A stretch of 8,004 nt of DNA. It comes from Legionella longbeachae. Its GTDB lineage: Bacteria; Pseudomonadota; Gammaproteobacteria; Legionellales; Legionellaceae. The stretch is from assembly GCA_016191305.1 (NCBI GenBank), contig JACPOX010000038.1, positions 1 to 8,004 on the forward strand, given 5' to 3'. The position numbers and the translations under genes were made by a program. This document shows, one piece after another, positions 1-6,297 of this stretch (its first letter is position 1; each line of letters begins with the position of its first letter). The notes beneath the pieces were generated by a model. It saw only the letters and a program-made list of their open reading frames with translations. It was not told the DNA's origin and made no database searches.

Positions 1-11
1 TCGGTTAAGGG

Positions 12-78
12 AGGGAAGCGATGATCTTGCTATTACACGAGCTCGTAGCTCAAGGTCACTACGATCTATCGCTTCTCT
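12..78. repeat. Long imperfect inverted repeat (hairpin of about 15 bp)
   Basis: GAAGCGATGATC at 15-26 pairs with GATCTATCGCTTC at 63-75, with T67 bulged. The stem extends outward through 12-14 and 76-78 with one G-T pair. The 36-base interior holds the palindrome ACGAGCTCGT (37-46) and a GTAG/CTAC pair (45-48 with 59-62), so a branched fold is possible. No T-run follows on either strand, so it is not a standard terminator. It could be a mobile-element end, a structured RNA or a regulatory site. Confidence 0.45.
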
Positions 79-167
79 TTAATTTGCTACTGTACGACAG
101 CAACAAGAATCTATTAAATCATATTTTTAAGACACAAGGTCTAATCGGCAGAACCTCGAGCTATTAA
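21..167 (+). CDS. Doubtful small ORF of 48 codons
   Basis: An ATG at 21 opens a 48-codon frame that begins MILLLHELVAQ and ends at TAA 165-167. GGGAGG lies just upstream with about 6 bases of spacing, which is a good ribosome binding site. The product would be leucine-rich, with no motif I recognise. The ORF lies across the long inverted repeat at 12-78 and inside a region that otherwise looks decayed, so the good Shine-Dalgarno match may be chance. It is listed only because the start signal is better than for most chance ORFs. Confidence 0.15.
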   Translation: MILLLHELVAQGHYDLSLLFNLLLYDSNKNLLNHIFKTQGLIGRTSSY

Positions 168-183
168 AAGAAGAGCAAAACGT

Positions 184-210
184 TTCCCTAGATTGCTAAA
201 ATCCAGGGAA
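184..210. repeat. Hairpin with 6+4 bp stem
   Basis: TTCCCT (184-189) pairs with AGGGAA (205-210), and GATT (191-194) pairs with AATC (200-203). One A-C mismatch separates the two stem blocks, and the loop is five bases. On the minus strand it lies about 200 bases beyond the dotA stop. It is followed there by ACGTTTTGC rather than a clean T-run, so it is at best a weak terminator for icmV-dotA. Confidence 0.35.
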
Positions 211-255
211 TCTTATAAAAATGTCGCTTAACTTAGTGCCATTAATCTATACTGC

Positions 256-320
256 GCTTTTCGGGGACGTTTTTCTCTCGAAATGGGCCAAAAGTGGACT
301 TCCCTTGATACGCAGTGACC
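256..320. mobile_element. Possible insertion-sequence end remnant (IS21-like)
   Basis: The stretch around AAATGGGCCAAAAGTGGAC (281-299), with a preceding GGGGACGTTTTT (263-274), resembles the AAAAGTGG/GGGCC-type sequence found at the ends of IS21-family elements. This is recognition by eye only. No transposase gene, matched opposite end or target duplication is visible. The same stretch continues frame 2, which has scattered stops, so a degraded gene is an alternative. Confidence is low. Confidence 0.2.
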
Positions 321-406
321 TTTTATCTTGAGCGGGCCTATCAACCTAACATATAGATCTTTGTGGGCCGTGGCCCAACATTCAACAATTCAGAGATCAC
401 TCAAAC

Positions 407-1657
407 TTATTTATTTATTGGTGGTTTTTTTGGTGGATCTGATTCACCTTTAGCACTAACATCCCCTTTGCCACCACCTAAACCAACAGCTTGTTTTACT
501 TTACCAATACCTTTCTGCGCATAAGCACCCAATGATTTATCGATTTGTCCTTGTGCACCTTGTGTTTCCTTACCGGCTGATTCCCCTTGTCTCTTGATTT
601 CCTCACCCCATTGACCAGCTTCCGTACCAAGACTTTCTGGGCTACCACCAATCCAACGCAAAACTTTATCTGGCAAATAAGTAATTAGAGTAAATGTTTT
701 TTGGATGATAATTAGATACATTGTAGTATAAGTCAATATGGAGAAAAAGAAGGCATAAATACCAGCCCAGTTCGTTCCTGCTCCCGAACCGCTTTGGAAC
801 ATACCACCAGATATTTGAGCCACATCAAATGTCTCATGTGGCCCTCCCCCTTGAATAAATCCTATCGCGTTATCATAACCAGCATTTAGAAGCCACACAC
901 CTACATAAGATAATGCTATAGCTGAAATATATCCAATAATCATCATAGCCGGTCTTAAAAAGACATTAATCAGAATCATTACTGCATGTTCACCCTTACC
1001 AAAAGCTTCATGTCCTTCAGGATGAGTTACCCCCAATGCAACAATTGGAGCAGCAACCATCGCTTCAATAACTAAAATTAGCCAGCCTAATGCACCAAAT
1101 GTAAAAATCATATAAGGTAATATAGGAATATAAAATGCAGTAGTAAATCCTATCCCAACCATTATCCCTACCCAGGCAATTACAAGGGGCATAGCTAAAG
1201 TCATTAAAGCGAATATAAAGATACCGAAGATTGGGACTAATGCACTAGAAACTGCCAAACTTAAGAGCATCAACCATAGCTCGCCAGCAAAATTAATATA
1301 TTGATTTCCCATGTTTGCTAATGCAACAACTGGATTAACTCCTGGCGCTGAAATCACTTGGAGACCTTGTTTAAAGATTACTGCCATTCCTGTCAACGGA
1401 ATTACCAAAAAGGCTGAAACCACTTGATTAATCAGCGTTCCAAAAATATCCAGAAATAAATTATATATTGACACCATGATTGTATTATAAAGTAGATTTC
1501 CTAAAAATCTTCCTAAACAGATTTTAACTATTATCCTAATTTCACCGCAGTCAAATTTTTGCTCTTGCAATCGATATAAAGAGGTACTTACTTGGAAATT
1601 AATTGCATTAGCAAATTCCAAAGGCTTAAGTCCAGGTTGGCCCGGTGGTTGCATCAT
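407..1657 (-). CDS. dotA: DotA C-terminal fragment (416 aa)
   Basis: This frame holds the membrane half of DotA. Helices are visible at about residues 76-97, 128-150, 152-172, 180-205, 227-257 and 299-325. The family signatures FTFGALGWLILVIEAM, GVTHPEGHEAFGKGEHAVM, NVFLRPAMMIIGYI and TLITYLPDKVLRWIGG are intact. A hydrophilic glutamine-, glycine- and lysine-rich cytoplasmic tail follows from about residue 338. The family reading frame continues upstream of the nominal ATG (1657) to 1705, so that ATG is an internal methionine rather than a true start. No Shine-Dalgarno sequence precedes it (TTATAAATAATTCACTA), so independent translation looks poor. Apart from the break I see no lesion in this half. 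Confidence 0.75.
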   Translation of the reverse strand: MMQPPGQPGLKPLEFANAINFQVSTSLYRLQEQKFDCGEIRIIVKICLGRFLGNLLYNTIMVSIYNLFLDIFGTLINQVVSAFLVIPLTGMAVIFKQGLQVISAPGVNPVVALANMGNQYINFAGELWLMLLSLAVSSALVPIFGIFIFALMTLAMPLVIAWVGIMVGIGFTTAFYIPILPYMIFTFGALGWLILVIEAMVAAPIVALGVTHPEGHEAFGKGEHAVMILINVFLRPAMMIIGYISAIALSYVGVWLLNAGYDNAIGFIQGGGPHETFDVAQISGGMFQSGSGAGTNWAGIYAFFFSILTYTTMYLIIIQKTFTLITYLPDKVLRWIGGSPESLGTEAGQWGEEIKRQGESAGKETQGAQGQIDKSLGAYAQKGIGKVKQAVGLGGGKGDVSAKGESDPPKKPPINK

Positions 1658-1668
1658 TAGTGAATTAT

Positions 1669-2967
1669 TTATAAAACCATAAACTGTTGATGAAGCAGCT
1701 CCATTTTAAAATAAGCACCTGCCATAATCCATCCCTGAGTTTTTGCTTTGTTAATAAACTCAGTAGAATTGTCCTCATTGTTTGCTTTTTGTATCAATCG
1801 TTTCAAATTAAGAGTTGGCATCATAATGGCATTATAATCATTTAATGCATTTATTAACTCTGTTCCATTAAATAGAACCCCAGAATTATCTGCCCCTGGA
1901 GCGGGGCCCCAAAGAACACATTCATCTTTATATTTCTTACATACTTCTCCATTTTGAGTATATGGTACTCCGAATTGTTGATTAGCAATCCCCGGATTAA
2001 AAGCTTTAGATGTATTATTATTATTTGTTCTAGTCATAGAGGGATTATTACCAACGATTGCTCGAGCTACAGTACTTAAATCCATATACACTTGCTGAAT
2101 AGCAATGGCTCGAGACATTTGAGTTGCTTGCATTTCAGCTGGGGTAAGCGTGTTATTACCAACTTTTGTATTAATCAGTCCGTTGGAATCGGTAGACTTA
2201 TTGCCTATCCCCTCCACACGATTCCACGTGATAGTCCCGCAAATGCCATTTAGAAAACTATATGGAGAAGTAGAATCAAAATTAGGCATAGTAACTGACC
2301 AATCTGCGTTATTTGGATTTTTGTTCTGTACAATAACTGTATTTACAGAGCCTAGAAAATCAGGAACAACCGTATTACAAAATTGCTCCATAGCAGGTTC
2401 CAGAGGAGTTCTGCTGCATGGTCCTGCTTTTTTTGATAGGGAATCGAGATAAGACTTCCTTTGATTTTGTAGTTGAGTCTGCAAACCCACCATGCAAACC
2501 TGCCCAGAAAGTATATTTATTGCAGCAGATGCAACACTTCCATTTCCACTACCTGGATTAAGTACTTCGGCAGGATTTGTTTGTTGGGCTTGAATAATAA
2601 CCCCACCCCGGTTTAAATAACTCAAAGCAGCATCCCATACTTTGTCTGCTGCTCCTATTCCTTGTACCACAATCCACATAACAAAAATTTGCATCAGGCA
2701 ATAACCAGAAGCCTTAGGAATTAATAAGGCCAAACCCACTGTAGATCGAATTGGAATCCAGATGGATGAGACTGCAGCGTTAAATACACTAAACATACTC
2801 CCCATAATTTGGCTACCTGTACCACTCAAGATACCATCAACTACCCCAAATAAATTACCGAGAAATACTACAGAATAATCAGTAGGGGGAGGAGTAAAAG
2901 TTAAGCTATCAGCAAAAAGCAAACCAGGAAATAAAAAGAGAAGCAGAGTAGTTACTATTTTATTCAT
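1669..2967 (-). CDS. dotA: DotA N-terminal fragment (432 aa)
   Basis: The start is well supported. ATG overlaps the icmV stop as ATGA (2967-2964), and AAGGAG lies at 2978-2973. Residues 1-19 form a signal peptide ending LLFA before DS. Residues 30-66 carry the conserved DotA block (YSVVFLGNLFGVVDGILSGT), followed by the deletion junction at about residue 66. Then come SSIWIPIRSTVGLALLIPK and a membrane helix at about 76-105. Residues 120-420 are a large soluble, probably periplasmic region ending in TQGWIMAGAYF. The last 11 or so residues (MELLHQQFMVL) are out of frame relative to the family and are an artefact of the break. The fragment lacks nearly all the membrane helices of the C-terminal half, so it is unlikely to work alone. 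Confidence 0.75.
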   Translation of the reverse strand: MNKIVTTLLLFLFPGLLFADSLTFTPPPTDYSVVFLGNLFGVVDGILSGTGSQIMGSMFSVFNAAVSSIWIPIRSTVGLALLIPKASGYCLMQIFVMWIVVQGIGAADKVWDAALSYLNRGGVIIQAQQTNPAEVLNPGSGNGSVASAAINILSGQVCMVGLQTQLQNQRKSYLDSLSKKAGPCSRTPLEPAMEQFCNTVVPDFLGSVNTVIVQNKNPNNADWSVTMPNFDSTSPYSFLNGICGTITWNRVEGIGNKSTDSNGLINTKVGNNTLTPAEMQATQMSRAIAIQQVYMDLSTVARAIVGNNPSMTRTNNNNTSKAFNPGIANQQFGVPYTQNGEVCKKYKDECVLWGPAPGADNSGVLFNGTELINALNDYNAIMMPTLNLKRLIQKANNEDNSTEFINKAKTQGWIMAGAYFKMELLHQQFMVL

Positions 2968-3413
2968 TTCTTCTCCTTCAAAAACCCATGCCTATACCAT
3001 TCACTAATAGTACATCCCAATTTATGTTCTTTAATTTGAAAATACCAAAAGTGATAACGAAAGGCTAAAACCAATGCAATTAGAGTGACAACTAAGCTTA
3101 CTAAAAAAGCTTTAATTGATCCTAAATAAAGCTGATAACCCGCATAGGCTAAAATCAAAACTGCTAATATCAGCATAAGAAGAGTCAATCGCCATAACGA
3201 ATTTTGTTTTTCTTGCAAATTTTCATCATTAAGATGGAATTTTTTCACTGCTTCATCAAATGTTTCTGTTTGATGACTTTGCTGGGGAATAAATATGCGT
3301 TTAAAAGCATTTACTAAATACAAAGTGAAAACCTTGGCTCGCGCCCAATCGAACCATTTGCGAATGTTAAATATTCCTGAAATTATTTTGATAAATTGTG
3401 AATTCTTTTTCAT
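2964..3413 (-). CDS. icmV: IcmV, Dot/Icm inner-membrane protein
   Basis: IcmV is a small inner-membrane component of the Dot/Icm system. At 149 aa it is close to the roughly 151 aa of L. pneumophila IcmV. The N-terminal cytoplasmic part (1-72) contains FNIRKWFDWARAK and IFIPQQ. Two membrane helices follow at about 75-95 and 99-119. The conserved end includes FRYHFWYFQIKEHKLGCTI (118-136) and EWYRHG. It is the first gene of the minus-strand operon and its TGA overlaps the dotA ATG, so the two are translationally coupled. The ribosome binding site is weak (AAAGAAGTAAAAAAT before ATG) and nearly matches the icmW leader on the other strand. The gene appears intact although dotA behind it is broken. 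Confidence 0.95.
   Translation of the reverse strand: MKKNSQFIKIISGIFNIRKWFDWARAKVFTLYLVNAFKRIFIPQQSHQTETFDEAVKKFHLNDENLQEKQNSLWRLTLLMLILAVLILAYAGYQLYLGSIKAFLVSLVVTLIALVLAFRYHFWYFQIKEHKLGCTISEWYRHGFLKEKK
2973..2978 (-). promoter_or_regulatory. dotA ribosome binding site
   Basis: AAGGAG on the minus strand ends five bases before the dotA ATG (2967-2965), inside the last codons of icmV. Together with the ATGA overlap it fixes the dotA start. Confidence 0.8.
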
Positions 3414-3509
3414 ATTTTTTACTTCTTTCTTTTATCTATCATAATATACTATAGTAGTAAGTAATGATTTCGTCCATCTACCTTTATTTCAGTAAAGAAA
3501 GAGTAAAAA
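3414..3509. promoter_or_regulatory. Divergent icmV-dotA / icmW-icmX control region
   Basis: These 96 bases serve both operons. The core CATAATATACTATAGTAG (3440-3457) has TATACT (3445-3450) and TATAGT (3450-3455) on the plus strand, and TATAGT (3453-3448) on the minus strand, built around the palindrome ACTATAGT (3448-3455). For icmV a -35-like TGGACG (3476-3471) sits 17 bases from the minus-strand -10. For icmW no good -35 is visible, which fits activator dependence. TATACT matches the -10 element reported for L. pneumophila icm promoters, as I recall. The two -10 boxes overlap, so the two polymerases probably compete. Transcription starts are inferred only. Confidence 0.6.
3492..3507 (+). 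promoter_or_regulatory. CpxR-like site GTAAA-N6-GTAAA
   Basis: GTAAA (3492-3496) and GTAAA (3503-3507) are separated by six bases, matching the CpxR tandem consensus GTAAA-N5/6-GTAAA. CpxR is known to control the icmV-dotA and icmW-icmX units in L. pneumophila. The site is centred about 58 bases upstream of the inferred icmV start, a reasonable activator position. It lies inside the icmW leader next to its ATG, where binding would more likely block than activate. It also overlaps the icmW ribosome binding region, so part of the match could reflect an A/G-rich leader. Confidence 0.45.
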
Positions 3510-3965
3510 ATGCCTGATCTAAGCCATGAAGCATCCGCCAAATATTGGTTTGAATATATTGACCCCATGATCTATAGAGTTATAACTTTTATGGAAAGCG
3601 TGGAAGATTGGACTATGGATGGAGATCCCGAATTTGAACAAGCCATGGAACAATTGGGCAAAGAACTGGATGATATCGAACAAATTGATATGGGATTATT
3701 ATCCGAAGAAGAAAAATTTATCCGTATTGTGGGAAACATCAAATCTGGGAGAGGACTTCGTTTACTGCAAGCGATTGATACAGTTCATCCAGGAAGCGCC
3801 TCACGTATTTTAATCCATGCAGAGGAGACTAGTCTTGGAAGCCATGATCCTGCTGGAGTATTTCTTAAAAGAAATATTGTATTTGAGCGTTTAAGATTAT
3901 TGTCTCGAGTTTTTTGTCAGTTTCGTCTAAAACTTGTTTTACGTGCACTTGAAGGGGATGAATAA
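3510..3965 (+). CDS. icmW: IcmW, Dot/Icm type IV effector adaptor
   Basis: IcmW is a small acidic cytoplasmic protein. In L. pneumophila it partners IcmS and acts with the DotL-DotM-DotN coupling complex to present a subset of effectors to the channel. The 151-residue length matches the family. The sequence is typical throughout: MPDLSHEASAKYWFEYIDPM at the start, an acidic middle (EQLGKELDDIEQIDMGLLSEEE, residues 47-68), then IVGNIKSGRGLRLLQAID and VFCQFRLKLVLRALEGDE at the end. There is no signal peptide or membrane segment. The start is fixed by family length. The Shine-Dalgarno is weak (AAGAAAGAG, 3494-3502). TAA is followed directly by the icmX ATG, so the two form one operon. The gene looks intact. 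Confidence 0.97.
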   Translation: MPDLSHEASAKYWFEYIDPMIYRVITFMESVEDWTMDGDPEFEQAMEQLGKELDDIEQIDMGLLSEEEKFIRIVGNIKSGRGLRLLQAIDTVHPGSASRILIHAEETSLGSHDPAGVFLKRNIVFERLRLLSRVFCQFRLKLVLRALEGDE

Positions 3966-5249
3966 ATGAAATTAATACCTAAACTCGCATTACTCAATCT
4001 GCTATGTTTTACTGTTTTTCCTGTAGCAGCAGATAATGCACAAACTCTAGCTGCTCAACAACAAACTTCGACAAGCTTAGAAGAGATAGCAAAATATTTA
4101 AAAAATTTAGGTGCTTATTTAGGCTATGATGTGGAGCAATCACCCACAAATGAAATAAGCCAAACCCTTCTGCCAGTAACCCAATCCGCACAAAGCGCTC
4201 TATTTTATACAGTTTTGGGAGCTATTTCAGTAAATTCCGCTGAAATCAAAGCGTTTACTCAATTTGTCCCCTCTTACATTAGTGGTGCAGATAATTTGAA
4301 TCGTCTTGAAAATATTACCTTTGCTCAACAAAATTATAGTACTCCATCTAAAACCGAAGTGAGTATCAGTAATTTAATCGATCAGAAAGAATATCAACCT
4401 GATCCAATCAGCCAGGGAGTATTAAATATCTTAAGTACCCCAGATAGTAGTTATTGCCCCAATGGGCTAACTGATTGTGAGTTTCTTGTTAATACAATGG
4501 TTCCTATAAACGTTATAGGTCCTATTCCAGAACCTAAATCTTTTTTTACCTACGCTCACATTGGCAAGTTTTTAAGTCAACTCAATAGCAATTCTTTAAT
4601 TGGCCCTTTATTGTATTCACCGGCAGAGACACAAGAAAATAATACATCAAAAGGGGTAAATGCTGGATTAAGTGCGGGAAGTCAGGCTCAACAGGCTGCG
4701 AATTTTATTCGGTATGTATCTGGAGGTGTCACACCTATAAAACTCCCGAAATGGAAGGATTATGATAATTTATATACCCAAGCTATAGCAAGCGATAACA
4801 ATACCCTGGTTACCCCAATCCAAAAGCAGAAAGCACAAGCTACTCTAAGTAAATATCTTGCAGACTTACGTACCTATGCCGCTCAAAACTCTGTCGGATT
4901 AAGTAATTTATATTATATAATGTCAAAAAGACTCCCGCAGGCCAACCCCAATTCAACCGAGCAAGAGACCCCAATGAGTCAAGCGTTAAGTGAATTTAAT
5001 ATGGCGACTAAAAGATTATTGAGTCCTAATGGTTCTTCTCCTGGTAATACTGAATGGATTAAACAACTACAAACTGCTTCTCCTGCAACAGTCGAAAAAG
5101 AAATTGCAATTTTGCTTGCCGAGATTAATTATCAAATGTATTTAGACCGACAACTTAATGAGCGCTTGTTACTTACAAATAGTATCCAGTTATTACAAAA
5201 TCTACATACAAATGAGCCATCTACCACAGATCTTACTTCAGGAGATTAA
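3966..5249 (+). CDS. icmX: IcmX, periplasmic Dot/Icm component
   Basis: IcmX is a periplasmic/secreted protein required for Dot/Icm function; its exact role in the complex is not settled. This product is 427 aa, somewhat shorter than the roughly 466 aa of L. pneumophila IcmX. Residues 1-22 form a signal peptide (MKLIPK, hydrophobic core, then PVAA before DN). Recognisable blocks include SLIDQKEYQPDPISQGVLNI, the cysteine pair in SSYCPNGLTDCEF, LSQLNSNSLIGPLLYS, QAQQAANFIRYVSGG, SVGLSNLYYIMSKRLPQ and TASPATVEKEIAILLAEINY. The shorter length seems to come from spacer regions (residues 215-235 and 275-285) rather than a lesion. GAAGGGG at 3951-3957 supplies the ribosome binding site within the end of icmW, with no intergenic base. 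Confidence 0.96.
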   Translation: MKLIPKLALLNLLCFTVFPVAADNAQTLAAQQQTSTSLEEIAKYLKNLGAYLGYDVEQSPTNEISQTLLPVTQSAQSALFYTVLGAISVNSAEIKAFTQFVPSYISGADNLNRLENITFAQQNYSTPSKTEVSISNLIDQKEYQPDPISQGVLNILSTPDSSYCPNGLTDCEFLVNTMVPINVIGPIPEPKSFFTYAHIGKFLSQLNSNSLIGPLLYSPAETQENNTSKGVNAGLSAGSQAQQAANFIRYVSGGVTPIKLPKWKDYDNLYTQAIASDNNTLVTPIQKQKAQATLSKYLADLRTYAAQNSVGLSNLYYIMSKRLPQANPNSTEQETPMSQALSEFNMATKRLLSPNGSSPGNTEWIKQLQTASPATVEKEIAILLAEINYQMYLDRQLNERLLLTNSIQLLQNLHTNEPSTTDLTSGD

Positions 5250-5269
5250 TCTCTTTCATAACAACTCAT

Positions 5270-5298
5270 GTCCGTTTACCACCTCCTGTTAAACGGAC
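5270..5298 (+). other. Stem-loop downstream of icmX (9-bp stem, 11-nt loop)
   Basis: GTCCGTTTA (5270-5278) is the exact complement of TAAACGGAC (5290-5298). The 11-base loop contains CACCTCCT (5280-5287), the same as the anti-Shine-Dalgarno 3' end of 16S rRNA. It begins 20 bases after the icmX stop. No T-run follows, so it is a poor intrinsic terminator but could be a 3' stability hairpin or a weak transcription pause. Confidence 0.55.
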
Positions 5299-5308
5299 GC
5301 TCAGTGCT

Positions 5309-5340
5309 GAATTGCTTCACTTCGTTCGCAAAGACGACAG
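5309..5340. repeat. REP-like dispersed repeat fragment
   Basis: ATTGCTTC-A-CTTCG-T-TCGCAA-A-GACG (5311-5336) differs at only three positions from the widespread palindromic repeat ATTGCTTCGCTTCGCTCGCAATGACG. That repeat is found in intergenic DNA of many proteobacteria, including intracellular ones. It is single and diverged here. It sits directly downstream of the icmX stem-loop, in the gap before the ATPase gene. Confidence 0.5.
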
Positions 5341-5437
5341 TTTTTCACTGTATTTAAAACACCTAAAAGCCAATAAAAGTTATATAAAATTAGATGAAAA
5401 AAATGATGCATATGCTATTATTTCAGACATATTGTAA
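5339..5437 (+). pseudogene. Possible C-terminal remnant of a lost ORF
   Basis: One frame ending at TAA 5435-5437 reads SFSLYLKHLKANKSYIKL then DEKNDAYAIISDIL, which looks more protein-like than chance sequence. The frame stays open back through the REP-like repeat and the stem-loop into the end of icmX, but contains no ATG and no credible start signal. I recognise no family. It may be the tail of a gene whose front was lost when the repeat arrived, or a chance open frame. Confidence 0.2.
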
Positions 5438-5472
5438 CTTTCTGTTTTTAAGCAAAAACTTGGCGATCCAGT

Positions 5473-6297
5473 ATGTCCAAAACCTATATCTTTTATATCG
5501 ATGGAATGACTTGCACAAGCTGCAGTGGCATCATTGAATCTTTTTTGAAAAGTCAATTATCCAATCAATTACAATTTTTCAATGCTGATATTACGACAGC
5601 TGATCCTAAAAAAACGACAATAACTCTTGCTGATGATAATCAAGATCATCTAAAAGTTTGGACTGAGTTGAAACAGCATATTGAAGAAATAGGGTTTAGC
5701 TGTAGAGCATACGAATACCACCCTGATAAAAAACAATCGATAGCAACTGTGCAACAGACAAGTAGCTCAAAAAAAATATTATCATCGGTCAAATCACTTT
5801 TTTCCTCCCACTGGTTTCTTGGTGGACTGGGATGTATCTCTGGAGCTACGCTACTCATTACCTGCCTTGTAACGAGCAGTCTATCATTAGCCTTCATGCT
5901 CCCTCTCGCTATTTCTAGTACTCTATTAACTTTATTATTGGGAACTAACTCCTATTATGAAGCCTGGTCGAAATTGACTAAAACTGCCACTTTAACCATG
6001 GACAGTTTATTCGCTCTGAGTACTATTTCAATCTTAGTAGTTTCTCTTGCTTCTTTCTTCATTCCATGGTTACCCATGATGTTTGATGCCAGTTTACTTA
6101 TCTTTGGTTTCAGGCATATTGGAATAGCCATAGAAGACACTCTTAAGAAAAAAATTGGTTCGGCTAAATTTCAAGACCGCGCAGCTAAAATTGTAAGAAT
6201 ACAATTAATTGAAAATATTGAAGAAATCAATTTGGATCGCGTTGTGTATGGTGATGTTATTGTTGTCCATCCGGGGGAAATTATCCTTCCGGATTAA
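5473..6297 (+). CDS. P1B ATPase N-terminal fragment (274 aa)
   Basis: Residues 1-80 form an HMA-type domain with the metal-binding motif GMTCTSC (M12, C14, C17). A polar linker covers 81-110. Helices lie at about 114-134, 137-157, 176-198 and 202-220, with the family features YYEAWSKL and TMDSLFAL (174-182) before the third helix. FRHIGIAIEDTLKKK (213-227) corresponds to the usual helix running into the cytoplasm. The actuator domain begins at about 228 and stops after the GDVIVVHPGEIILPD segment, where intact pumps continue with PVDG and then TGES. The fragment has no catalytic domain. The start ATG is chosen because the HMA domain begins at once after it. Confidence 0.7.
   Translation: MSKTYIFYIDGMTCTSCSGIIESFLKSQLSNQLQFFNADITTADPKKTTITLADDNQDHLKVWTELKQHIEEIGFSCRAYEYHPDKKQSIATVQQTSSSKKILSSVKSLFSSHWFLGGLGCISGATLLITCLVTSSLSLAFMLPLAISSTLLTLLLGTNSYYEAWSKLTKTATLTMDSLFALSTISILVVSLASFFIPWLPMMFDASLLIFGFRHIGIAIEDTLKKKIGSAKFQDRAAKIVRIQLIENIEEINLDRVVYGDVIVVHPGEIILPD

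Larger units (their letters stand above)
1..406. other. Gene-poor flank downstream of dotA, with inverted repeats and decayed sequence
   Basis: This 406-base stretch before the dotA stop codon has no convincing gene. It holds a long imperfect inverted repeat (12-78), a second hairpin (184-210), a short GC-rich palindrome (364-377, TGGGCC-GT-GGCCCA) and a stretch at about 256-320 that resembles an insertion-sequence end. Reading frame 2 (bases 2-331) looks coding-like in places, for example REGSDDLAITR and RQQQESIKSYF, but stops occur near 80, 128, 197 and 329. That fits a decayed gene but does not prove one. The composition differs from the tightly packed icm genes, so I infer a scar of mobile-element or gene decay. 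No dotA terminator with a T-run is visible. Confidence 0.5.
407..2967 (-). pseudogene. dotA: dotA, Dot/Icm type IVB secretion inner-membrane protein, disrupted
   Basis: DotA (DotA/TraY family) is a polytopic inner-membrane protein required for Dot/Icm effector transport. Here it is split into two ORFs in different frames: an N-terminal part (2967-1669) and a C-terminal part (1657-407). The downstream frame is open back to 1705 and encodes ASSTVYGFINNSLM before its first ATG, which I recognise as genuine DotA sequence. So the break lies near 1700-1707, where a segment seems to have been deleted out of frame just after WIMAGAYFK. A second lesion, in frame, lies near 2767-2773: VFNAAV runs straight into SSIWIPIRST. 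The usual family segment between them, a transmembrane helix and a TAxEGxxLGxxW-like stretch of about 30 residues, is absent. Combined length is about 860 codons against about 1,050 in L. pneumophila. It is co-transcribed with icmV. A second intact copy elsewhere, or an assembly error, remains possible. Confidence 0.9.

Noticed and set aside
184..210. tRNA-like anticodon arm (GATTGCTAAAATC)
   Set aside because: No acceptor, D or T arm surrounds it, and the loop and stem cannot satisfy tRNA numbering with a paired 5-bp anticodon stem.
407..420. Short ATTT tandem repeat at the dotA end
   Set aside because: It is only three units and is explained by the AT-rich stop region (codons for I, N, K and stop).
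1672..1710. Programmed -1 frameshift in dotA at TTTTAAAA
   Set aside because: A slip at TTT-AAA would place TAA (1708-1706) next in the new frame. No proper X XXY YYZ heptamer occurs between 1705 and 1672, and the family alignment points to missing sequence rather than recoding.
2150..2452. Plus-strand ORF of 100 codons
   Set aside because: It lies antisense within the DotA N-terminal coding frame, has no recognisable domain, and is a shadow of it.
4009..4191. Minus-strand ORF of 60 codons inside icmX
   Set aside because: It is a leucine-rich shadow of the icmX signal peptide and early region.
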